Origin: JABWBD01 sp040768665
GTDB lineage: Bacteria; Planctomycetota; Planctomycetia; Pirellulales; Thermoguttaceae
NCBI GenBank assembly: GCA_040768665.1
Contig: JAXGMN010000036.1
Span: 1 to 64,000, forward strand
Reading direction: 5' to 3'
DNA: 64,000 bases
The notes beneath the pieces are model-generated. The model was not told where the DNA came from, ran no database searches, and saw only the letters and a program-made list of their open reading frames with translations. Both the position numbers and the translations under genes were made by a program. Positions 56,616-64,000 of the stretch are shown one piece after another. Each line of letters begins with the position of its first letter. Position 1 is the first letter of the stretch.

Positions 56616-58610
56616 TCACTTCATGTGCTGGATGCCCAGCGCCTGGATTCGCTCCTGGACTGCCGGATCGTTCAGTTTCTCGTTGGGGCGCGGATAGACG
56701 GTCAGGTGGCCGGTGTCTTTGAAGTGGTAGCCTTCGTATTTCGAGCCGTATCCACCCGGGTGGTAGGTCGCAGGGGCGGGGACTCCCTGATCCAGCATCG
56801 CCTGCAGTTCCTTCCACCTCGATTGGTAAATGTCCCGCGGGTAGATCTTCTCACGGGCGCAGACCGTCGCGGCCATGCCTACGACCTCGCCGAGGATGCC
56901 CAAGGTGCGCATCACCCGGACGGCGCCGAACGCCACGTGCGAGGCGCTGATATGGCGCCCCGCCAGGAACAGATTCCGGACGTCCTTGGCGTATAGGCAG
57001 CGGTAGGGTACCGGATAGGGATGGAGGATGTTGCGGTGGTAGGCACACGAACGGAACGGTTCCGCGAACTTCTTCACGTGTTCCGGATCGGGAAAGTGCA
57101 GGTCCAGGTTCCACGTGATCGAGCCCGTCGCATCCGGGTAGACCACGTTGTTCTCGATGTCGTTCTGGGTCAGAATGTAGTCGCCGACCACGCGGTAACT
57201 CTCGCGTTTCCCGCCGATCGGGGAAATCCAGGCGAGCGTGTCGCGAGCCCATTCGGCTTTGCGCTGCGAACGGTTCTTCAGAAAGGACCAGTTCGCGTAG
57301 ATGGTCATCAGCCCATAGTCGCGGATGTACTCCGTCTCTTCCGCCTGATTGCGATATTGGCCCGTTTCCCATTCCCAATCGCCGCTGCGGACGTAGTAGA
57401 CGTTGTCTTCCGTGAACTCGATTCCCCAGTCGATGTCGGGAAACGAGGTCGGCTGGTGGGCCGGCTTCGAGTTCCAGATGACCGACATGCCCATGACCTG
57501 CCGGTCGCCTTGAACCGGCGCGAGCGACTCGTGGAAATTGTCGCGCGATTCGCGCCCGTACATGACCTCGGCCCCCATCATCCGGGCGATGACGGCATCG
57601 CCCGTGCAATCCGCGAAGAGCCGCGCTCGAAACCGCGTCTCGGCGCCCGTGCGGACATTGTGCGTGAGGTAGGCCGTGATTTTCTGCGGATCATCCTTGT
57701 CTCTTTCCACACCGACCACGCGCGTATTCAAGACGAGCCGGCATTGTTTGGAACACGTGCGGAACACGTTCGCCTTGCGCGTATCCTCGTAGAACTCGGT
57801 GGGATAGACCCCGGGTCCACCCGTGATGGGTGAGATTTCTTCGACAACGTTCCCCAATCGCGGGTACGGCGGCACGTGGATCAGGCCGCCCAGCGGGACG
57901 CGGACTTCCGAGCTGTTGTTCCCGCCCAGGACGGCCCGATCCTGGATGAGGACGACTTTCGAGCCGGTTCGGGCCGCGGCAATGGCTGTGCAGATCCCCG
58001 AGATGCCGCCTCCGGCCACTGCCAGATCGTAGACGACCGGATCGTCCTGGCAGACGGTCCTAGTGATCTTCCGGCGGAATTCGGCCAGCTTCTGCCTCTC
58101 ATTCTCCGGCTGAACCTGAGGGTCCAGGGTCAGGAAGATCGCGTCGCAGCGGCCGTTAAAACCGGTCACGTCGTGCAAGGCGACGACGGCGTTGCCTTTT
58201 TCGAGCATCACCGTGCCCGCTTTTTGCCACGCCCACGTCTCGCCGTTGGTCCCCAGCGTTTCCGCCAGCTCGCGGCCATTGATCACGACCTTGAACGTGC
58301 CCCCTGGCTTCCCGCGCTTCCACGGCGCCGTCCAGTCTCGCGTGCGGACCCAGACGGTCCACTGGCCGCTTTCGGGGATGGGGCAGTCGGTTTGGGCATC
58401 CGCGACGGGAACGCCCATGCCATGCGCCATCACATAGGCCGAGCCCATCTGGTCCATGGACTGCTGGTCGATGACCCAACCGCCCAGCGTCTCGAACGAT
58501 TCGGCTTCGAGCCAGACGTCTCGCTCCGGGCCCGCGGCTTCAATCGACGGGACACAGAGGACAAGGCCAAGGAAGAGGAAGGAGCATCTGCCGACAACTC
58601 GACAATTCAT
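56616..58610 (-). CDS. Secreted FAD-dependent oxidoreductase
   Basis: The 664-aa protein has a signal peptide (MNCRVVGRCSFLFLGLVLCVPSIEA). An N-terminal carbohydrate-binding-like domain (about 30-160: WLEAESFETLGGWV...) is followed by a dinucleotide fold: VYDLAVAGGGISGICTAIAAARTG (about 200) and GGNNSSEV. Later FAD-family segments include ADCTGDAVIARMMG and RNLFLAGRHISASHVAFGAVRVMRT near the end. It belongs to the FAD-dependent family of planctomycetes linked to sugar oxidation; the substrate is unknown. The ATG at 58610 has gaggtcc upstream; the frame to 58634 is not supported. It sits in the reverse-strand GH cluster. Confidence 0.8.
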   Translation of the reverse strand: MNCRVVGRCSFLFLGLVLCVPSIEAAGPERDVWLEAESFETLGGWVIDQQSMDQMGSAYVMAHGMGVPVADAQTDCPIPESGQWTVWVRTRDWTAPWKRGKPGGTFKVVINGRELAETLGTNGETWAWQKAGTVMLEKGNAVVALHDVTGFNGRCDAIFLTLDPQVQPENERQKLAEFRRKITRTVCQDDPVVYDLAVAGGGISGICTAIAAARTGSKVVLIQDRAVLGGNNSSEVRVPLGGLIHVPPYPRLGNVVEEISPITGGPGVYPTEFYEDTRKANVFRTCSKQCRLVLNTRVVGVERDKDDPQKITAYLTHNVRTGAETRFRARLFADCTGDAVIARMMGAEVMYGRESRDNFHESLAPVQGDRQVMGMSVIWNSKPAHQPTSFPDIDWGIEFTEDNVYYVRSGDWEWETGQYRNQAEETEYIRDYGLMTIYANWSFLKNRSQRKAEWARDTLAWISPIGGKRESYRVVGDYILTQNDIENNVVYPDATGSITWNLDLHFPDPEHVKKFAEPFRSCAYHRNILHPYPVPYRCLYAKDVRNLFLAGRHISASHVAFGAVRVMRTLGILGEVVGMAATVCAREKIYPRDIYQSRWKELQAMLDQGVPAPATYHPGGYGSKYEGYHFKDTGHLTVYPRPNEKLNDPAVQERIQALGIQHMK

Positions 58611-58668
58611 GGCGGACCTCGCTGCACTTACCATGCGTTTCTAGCCTCAGTAACCGAACGCATTCCCC

Positions 58669-60090
58669 TCACTGGCGAAAGACCACGTCGGCGACGTGCG
58701 GACCGATCTGGACACATGGGGAGTCCTGCGTGACGGGCCGGCCGAAGTAGGTCAGGTTCTCGAACAACAACCGGCTGACACTGTGCTTTGGGCTGTCGCC
58801 CAGCATGTACAGCAGTCCGCGGAAATTGCCCTGCTCGCCGACGACCTGGATGTTCTTGAACGAGCAGTTCCGCAGCGTGCCGGGTTCCGGATTCTTGTGG
58901 ATTCCGTAGGAACACCGCATCGGCTTGGCCATCAGCATGAGGATGTCTTCTCCGTTGGAGCGGACGCGGATGTCCTCGAAATGGCAATCCTCCATCACCA
59001 TGTCCTGGTTCGGCTGGAGCCAAATGATCGCGTTGGCCCAGTAGTCCGTGGGCTCACGGTAGTTCTTACTGTAATGCAGCACGTCGAGATTGCGAGCACG
59101 GATGTTCCGCATTCCGGCCGTCTCACATTCGTAGCCGATCCGGAAGATATTCGCGACATCCGTCCAGAACTCGCAGTCTTCGATGAGGATGTTCTCGCAC
59201 GGCCGAGGCATCTTTGCCAGCCCCTTGATGGCGATGCTGTCGTCCTGGGTGCGGAAGAAGCAGTTGCGGACCCTGGCGTTCTGGGTGTTGACCAGGTCCA
59301 GTGCGTCGTCGTTGATCATGCGCGAACCGCAGATTTTGACGTTGTCGATCACAACGCCGTCACAGTTCCACGTCACGAAGGTCCAACTCCAGGGATTGCG
59401 CAGGATGATGTCGCGGACGGCAAGATTCTGGCAATCCTGACAGTCCAGCAGATATCGCCCCGGCCCCTGGAAACGAGGCGACTCCTCGCCGGCAAGCACG
59501 CCGCGGCCACGGATCGTGATGTTTTTGCCTTTGGCGTGAACGCATCCCTTGACCACGGCGCCGCCCGCCAAGTACAGCGTCTGATCGTCGGTCAGCATGA
59601 TCTTGCCCGGCCGATGGACGCCCGGAGCGAAGTAGACGACGTTGGGATCGCCAGGCCTCGGCGTATCGGCCTCCGGCGCATTTCCAAACAGGAGCAACGG
59701 CTTCTTCCGGCCGTCCCGCTCTACGGAGATCCGAAAGGGGGCCTCCGCCGTAAGTGTAATCTCGCGGTCGCTGTTCCGTTCGAGCCGCACGTTGAAGCGG
59801 CTGGGCTGCACCTGAGCCTGGGCCAACGATTGGCTCGAGGTCACGCGAATGGCCGCCTTCCCCGAGAAGTCAAACGTCGCAAAGTAGTAATCGCCCTCGA
59901 AGAATTCGCTTTGCGCGGCATACACATCGACCGGCTTACCGTTGACCGTGACGGCATAATTGCCGGTAATCGCCTCCCCTGCCGGCGCAGGATAGGTTGT
60001 TACGTCTGCACGAACGAGCGCGGGAACGAGTACCTGCACAAGACCAAGCCAGATCATCGAACGTCTCAGGGCCGGAACCGGGTTGTCCAT
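58669..60090 (-). CDS. GH28-type polygalacturonase (right-handed beta-helix)
   Basis: The 473-aa protein has a signal peptide (MDNPVPALRRSMIWLGLVQVLVPALVRA), an N-terminal sandwich, and a parallel beta-helix with GH28 marks: NDDALDLVNT, TQDDSIAIKG and an FRIGYE turn. These Asp pairs fit the catalytic region of polygalacturonases, with some changes to the usual NTD/DD/GHG pattern. It probably cuts galacturonate-rich (pectic) chains. The ATG at 60090 follows gagagga. It lies 58 bases upstream of the FAD-dependent gene on the same strand. Confidence 0.82.
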   Translation of the reverse strand: MDNPVPALRRSMIWLGLVQVLVPALVRADVTTYPAPAGEAITGNYAVTVNGKPVDVYAAQSEFFEGDYYFATFDFSGKAAIRVTSSQSLAQAQVQPSRFNVRLERNSDREITLTAEAPFRISVERDGRKKPLLLFGNAPEADTPRPGDPNVVYFAPGVHRPGKIMLTDDQTLYLAGGAVVKGCVHAKGKNITIRGRGVLAGEESPRFQGPGRYLLDCQDCQNLAVRDIILRNPWSWTFVTWNCDGVVIDNVKICGSRMINDDALDLVNTQNARVRNCFFRTQDDSIAIKGLAKMPRPCENILIEDCEFWTDVANIFRIGYECETAGMRNIRARNLDVLHYSKNYREPTDYWANAIIWLQPNQDMVMEDCHFEDIRVRSNGEDILMLMAKPMRCSYGIHKNPEPGTLRNCSFKNIQVVGEQGNFRGLLYMLGDSPKHSVSRLLFENLTYFGRPVTQDSPCVQIGPHVADVVFRQ

Positions 60091-60235
60091 TGCGAGTCCT
60101 CTCTTGTTGGCGGTCCTCATCCTTATATCTTCCAGCCCCATTCATATCTTCGGGTTGTGGCCGAGCCACATCGGGGCGTCGACGGTTTGTTGAGGAATCA
60201 GGCCGTGATTGTCTGGCGGCGCGTCGAATATCCGT

Positions 60236-62299
60236 TTATTGCTTCTGGTAGAACACCAATTGAAACGACCGCGGCTGCAGTGTGACCGTCCAGTCCTTCA
60301 GTTCGGAACTCGGCACCGTCTTCTTCGAGCCGTCGTAGCCGTCTACCTGGTACGTCGCGTTGGGATCGATTCCTCCAGGTTGGAAGGTGCGGGACTCATC
60401 CGCCGCCGCGCCCCGGCGGAAGACGATTGCAAATCCCGCTTTCAGGTCCGGCCGGTCGCACTGCCACGCACACCAGACGTCGTCGCCGGCGGCGGTCTCG
60501 TCGGTCAATTGGTAGAAATCGCCCATGTAGAACGGCCGCATGCGGATCGCGACATCGAAAACCTTTTTGAACCAGGCCGTCTCGTTGTCGGTGATCTTGC
60601 GGCGGATAATGCCGCCGTCGAAATCGGACGGCGTGATGACGGTTCCCGACGAGATGATGCTGAAGGCCGCGTAATCGTCGCCGACCGGCACGCAGTTAAA
60701 CTCGCAGCCCTGGAACGGCAGATACGGTATGAGGTTGAGCGTCGCGTTCTGCCCCAGAATGAACGCAGTGTCGTTCGGTTTGCGCCCGATGTAGTAGTCG
60801 CTGCGGCAGTACGTGTGGGCCCGCGAGATCATCTCGATGTCGATGCGCCGACCGCCGGACGAGCAGTTCTCCTGCAGGATGTCCGGGAATCGCGATCGCA
60901 TGTCATCCAAGAATCGGTACATCCCGGTGATGTGCTTCGCTTCGGCGATGCCGACGCGATCCGCCGCATCCATGCCGCGCCAGACGGGGCCGGGGTCCAT
61001 GTTGAAATCCTGGCGATAGACATCGATCTTGTGCTTCGCGATGATTCCGTAAACGGTATCCTGGATCCAGCGGAGTGCATCGGGATTGCTATAGTCGACC
61101 AATTGCCCGTGCCGGTACTCCGGATGCGCCTGCAGAATCGGCGCGGAATCGGTCATGCGTTCCGGCTCGAACCAGAGCAGGAATTTCATCCCGGCCTGGT
61201 GGACGGCATTGGCAATCGGCAGCAGGTCGCCGGTCGGGTGCGTGGTCGTATTGACCCGCCAGTCGCCGACGTACTTCCACCAGTTCGGCCCGCAGTTGGA
61301 ATACAATTCGTCCTCGTGCGGCGCGCCGTACCAGCCGGCATCGACCCAATACGTGTCGAACGGCAGCTGGTTGTCGAGGCAGTATCGCAGGATGTCGGCC
61401 ATCATTTTCGGCGTCTTGTTCCCGCCGCCCGATGCCACGGCCAGAATCGGCGGGATGACTTGCCCCTTCGAATCACGCGGGACCTTGTTTTCCAGCATGA
61501 ACCGATGGACCAGCGTCTTGAACTCGCGCCGCGTCTGGTTCTTGCGGGCCAGCACGAGGACGGACGGCTGGCGGGTCGTTTCTCCGGGCAGGAGCCGGAA
61601 GTTTGTCCGCTCCATGCCGATCTCGACGTCCACCGCCTGGCCGGTATTCGCAAACCGCGCCTTCCACGATCCGGTCCAGCCTACGGCAAACAGATAGCCG
61701 TTCTGGTCGTCGAGACTCAGTTCGAGGAACGGAATGAAGTCGTTCGATGAACGCCCGCACGTCGTCGTCAGGATTTTCTCTTTTCCGGCTTCAATCGGAA
61801 ACGCTTCCGGGATGAAGTCGGTCGCCTTGCAGGTGGAACCGCGGAGGACGTTGAGCACGATCGGCTTGTCCGATTGCTCCTTGTCTAGGCAAATCTTGAG
61901 CGACCGGAAGTTGGCGACAATTCCCGTCGGTTCCGTCTTCGAGAGATTGGTCAACAAGACGGCGTATTCCTCCGCGGGGAAGCCCTTGTAGTTCCTGCCG
62001 TCGAGCCGAACTTGAAGTCTTCCATCCGCGGCGGTCATCGTTCGCGTCTGGGCGGCATAGCCCGCCGTCTCGATCTGCGAACCCGCCACAGTCGCTTTCG
62101 AACACGAGCCGTCCGCCTGCGCTGGTTTCCCGTCGTAGTCAAAGGCTGGCCAGGAGGCGTTCAACCGACAGGTTTGTGCCAGGCCCATAGTCGGCAGGAC
62201 GTGCGCCGTCAGCAAGACGAGCAACAGCGTCAATCGCAGATGATTGGGAGAGGCCGTTGCGCACGCCGTGACCGTAATGGCCTTCTTGAACTTGTTCAT
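60236..62299 (-). CDS. GH36 alpha-galactosidase
   Basis: The 687-aa protein has a signal peptide with a long hydrophobic core (LTLLLVLLTAHVLPTMGLA). The GH36 N-terminal beta-sandwich is followed by a barrel containing FDTYWVDAGWYG, LLWFEPERM, the nucleophile motif YRQDFNMDPG (D431) and the acid motif ENCSSGGRRID (D487). These identify a retaining alpha-galactosidase. The start is placed at ATG 62299, where the signal begins, though its ribosome site (aagagaac) is weak; an upstream frame to 62413 has no support. It lies 145 bases upstream of the GH28 gene on the same strand. Confidence 0.9.
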   Translation of the reverse strand: MNKFKKAITVTACATASPNHLRLTLLLVLLTAHVLPTMGLAQTCRLNASWPAFDYDGKPAQADGSCSKATVAGSQIETAGYAAQTRTMTAADGRLQVRLDGRNYKGFPAEEYAVLLTNLSKTEPTGIVANFRSLKICLDKEQSDKPIVLNVLRGSTCKATDFIPEAFPIEAGKEKILTTTCGRSSNDFIPFLELSLDDQNGYLFAVGWTGSWKARFANTGQAVDVEIGMERTNFRLLPGETTRQPSVLVLARKNQTRREFKTLVHRFMLENKVPRDSKGQVIPPILAVASGGGNKTPKMMADILRYCLDNQLPFDTYWVDAGWYGAPHEDELYSNCGPNWWKYVGDWRVNTTTHPTGDLLPIANAVHQAGMKFLLWFEPERMTDSAPILQAHPEYRHGQLVDYSNPDALRWIQDTVYGIIAKHKIDVYRQDFNMDPGPVWRGMDAADRVGIAEAKHITGMYRFLDDMRSRFPDILQENCSSGGRRIDIEMISRAHTYCRSDYYIGRKPNDTAFILGQNATLNLIPYLPFQGCEFNCVPVGDDYAAFSIISSGTVITPSDFDGGIIRRKITDNETAWFKKVFDVAIRMRPFYMGDFYQLTDETAAGDDVWCAWQCDRPDLKAGFAIVFRRGAAADESRTFQPGGIDPNATYQVDGYDGSKKTVPSSELKDWTVTLQPRSFQLVFYQKQ

Positions 62300-62841
62300 G
62301 GTCGTTCTCTTTGCGCGAGTGAATCGAAAGAGCCGGGGCTTCCAGTAAACCGACTCAGCATAGGCTTGTTGAAGCCTCGATTCAACAGCCTGATCATTCG
62401 TCCCGTGTCCCATGGACTAGCGTGACTCAACAGCGAGTTGCCGCGACCTCCGCCACGCGACGTGCGAGGTCCGGGAAGTTGTCGGAATGCCCGCCGACGA
62501 GCGCGTCCCGGCCACCTGCCGGCCGCGCCCGGCCGATCTGCGGGATCTTGGCCCTCGCGACACTTCTGGCCCATTCTTGGGGCGGTTGACGAGCGCAGTT
62601 CCGCCGTTCAACATGACGATTATCGACCGGCAAGGCAATCAGTGTCGCCTTTCGCTCCGCGAAAGAACGTCCTTTCGCGGAGCGGAGGCGACAAGACAGC
62701 GGTCTTGTTCTTGGACAGGTACTAATCGCGTTCGGTGTCATGACGGCGGGTGTCGTGCGAACCAGATAGGCCTGTTCTGCTGTATTTCCCGCGACATGCA
62801 GGCAACCCAGCGCAGCGAAGGTAGCCCTTGAAGGAGTGACC
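62300..62841. other. Intergenic region with one strong hairpin, no gene seen
   Basis: Divergent genes leave 542 bases. No frame here has a recognisable product. The region contains the hairpin at 62643-62693 and ends with an aaggag ribosome site at 62831-62836. Confidence 0.5.
62643..62693. repeat. Large palindromic hairpin (REP-like)
   Basis: Arms of 23 and 22 bases (62643-62665 and 62672-62693) enclose a 6-base loop. The inner 13 bp (cgctccgcgaaag / ctttcgcggagcg) and outer 7 bp (tgtcgcc / ggcgaca) pair perfectly, separated by a 3-versus-2-base internal bulge. The shape fits a REP or dispersed palindrome. It lies outside genes and ends about 148 bases before the next start codon. Confidence 0.7.
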
Positions 62842-64000
62842 ATGATCTGGAGAAGCGTTGTTTTGACGTCCTTGCTGGTCGGGGTGTGTGCCGCTTCATC
62901 GACGTCGGCCGCATCTTCCCTCGATGAAGGTTTAGTCGGGTATTGGCCGTTCACCGAAGGCCAGGGCGAGCAATCGGCGGACAAGGGGCCGTACCGGGCC
63001 CACGCCGTTCTCAACCGGGTGGGATGGGCCACCGGGGAGTTCGGCACCGCCGTCAGCATCGGCAAGCTCAACTCCAACCTAGTGATCCCGAACATCGCCG
63101 CGTTGGACGGATCGACCGAGATGACGGTGTCGGTGTGGGTCTACTGGAACGGCCTGAATGGGAAGTACCCGAACGTTTTGACGGGCGGCTGGAATCCGGG
63201 CGGGTTCATGTTCTTTGTCAACGAAGACAACCTGTCGTTCCGCCTGGGGCGACGGGGGCATCAGGCTGGGAAGGTTGGCGATCGGTGGGAAGAGGGGAGC
63301 TGCGGCATGCAGCGGATTCCGCTGCGGAAATGGACGCACCTGGCAGCGACATTCAGCTTGCCGAATGTCACCACGTACATGGACGGGAAGAAGGTCGGCC
63401 AATCCGCGTGGCAGTACCCCATTGGCTTCACCGATGCATTGGTGCTCGGACAGTGGAACACCGAGAAGAGCCACGACGGGTTGATCGACGAGTTGCGGCT
63501 CTACAAGCGGGCGTTGACCCCGGCGGAAGTCGCACTTCTGGCCGAACGCACGGGGCGGGACAGCGGTGAGATCAAGGTGGTTTACCCGGTCCAACCCCGA
63601 ACGCTTGTCTCCTTTGAAACGCGGTGCGCCACGTTAACGCTTAACGAGGCCGGTTGGGTCACTTCGCTTCTGCAGAAGGCCCTCAAAGGAGGGGCGCGCC
63701 AGGGAACTGCTGGCTGCCGAGACGCCCATGGTTACGGTTGTCGTGGAGGGCAACCGCAACGTCGAGTGTCGCAAGATGTCGGTCGACAATGGGATTCTGA
63801 CGGCGACCTTTCGAGGGCTGGACGGCCATGCCAGGCTGCGCTGCGAGTCCAAGGGCGACTACCTCAAGTTCACGGCGTTGGAGGTCACGGTCCCGCGGGT
63901 CACGTCGTTCGTCTTCTTCCAGTGTGCCCCGGGTGTGAACCGGTACCGCGGCGGGTTCGCGGGGCTGGTATCCGACGACGACTCCGGCATCGCCCTGCGG
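62842..64000 (+). pseudogene. LamG paralogue of the 391-4383 protein, frameshifted, runs off the edge
   Basis: The ATG at 62842 has aaggag 6 bases upstream. A signal peptide (MIWRSVVLTSLLVGVCAASSTSA) and a LamG domain follow, both closely related to the first large gene (for example TEMTVSVWVYWNG versus DEMSLAVWVYWEG, and HDGLIDELRLYKRAL versus HAGLIDELRIYRRAL). At about 63688-63694 the frame shifts by +1 in a G-rich run; removing one G gives KGGRARELLAAETP, matching ELLATPQP of the paralogue. The second frame is open to the window end (GGFAGLVSDDDSGIALR). The rest of the gene lies outside. Confidence 0.75.

Noticed and set aside
62427..63095. 222-codon reverse frame covering the intergenic hairpin
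   Set aside because: It crosses a palindrome and the start of the LamG paralogue; no domain and poor codon pattern.
1..64000. tRNA or rRNA genes
   Set aside because: No cloverleaf core or rRNA-like conserved block was recognised by eye on either strand.

Overview
The window looks like a Planctomycetes chromosome (most likely Pirellulales-like) or a binned contig of one. Markers are an SLA1-homology (SHD1) plus LamG protein, a Tat-exported Gfo/Idh/MocA oxidoreductase, a hydrazine-synthase-alpha-related dihaem protein, a giant PQQ-like beta-propeller with an embedded methyltransferase, and many secreted glycoside hydrolases each with its own signal peptide. DNA is GC-rich. No rRNA, tRNA or CRISPR array was recognised.

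Layout. (1) 1-4.6 kb: tail of an alpha/beta hydrolase, a large LamG plus TIM-barrel secreted protein, and a winged-helix remnant. (2) 5.0-13.1 kb: a tight four-gene operon (DUF2971, DUF6361, two-HKD PLD-like protein, 1310-aa SNF2-like helicase) with the make-up of an anti-phage or DNA-processing system. This is the best candidate for a poorly described system. (3) 13.3-17.9 kb: a frameshifted SGNH-hydrolase/sialidase fusion, a DUF5678-like gene coupled to a deleted retropepsin remnant, then a ParB-like gene with a second PLD-type protein. (4) 18-23.3 kb: an unknown protein, a small HTH regulator preceded by three palindromic operator-like sites, and a reverse-strand set of zinc-ribbon, coiled-coil and SHD1/LamG proteins. 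(5) 23.3-26.4 kb: a scar region with an IS1182-type element and its 19-bp inverted repeats, a possible phage-portal remnant, a tandem 25-bp repeat, and an internally deleted second copy of the SGNH/sialidase gene. (6) 26.4-36.1 kb, reverse strand: a serine hydrolase/NamZ-like fusion, a clan-A-type glycosidase, a DUF4838 protein, and a second DUF4838 gene that is a deletion chimera. (7) 36.4-51.9 kb: the PQQ-propeller/methyltransferase giant (2-bp frameshift), Gfo/Idh oxidoreductase, Tat metallophosphoesterase, HzsA-related protein, two GH-A glycosidases and a metallo-beta-lactamase-fold protein. (8) 51.9-62.3 kb, reverse strand: GHL10-like protein, GH29 fucosidase, GH99-like protein, FAD-dependent oxidoreductase, GH28 polygalacturonase and GH36 alpha-galactosidase. 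(9) 62.8 kb to the end: the start of a paralogue of the first LamG protein, also frameshifted.

The glycan-active genes together suggest extracytoplasmic breakdown of a complex heteropolysaccharide carrying fucose, galactose and uronate. No transporter or sulfatase is present here. A recurring oddity is the number of genes broken by small indels or internal deletions, which could be real decay or assembly error.
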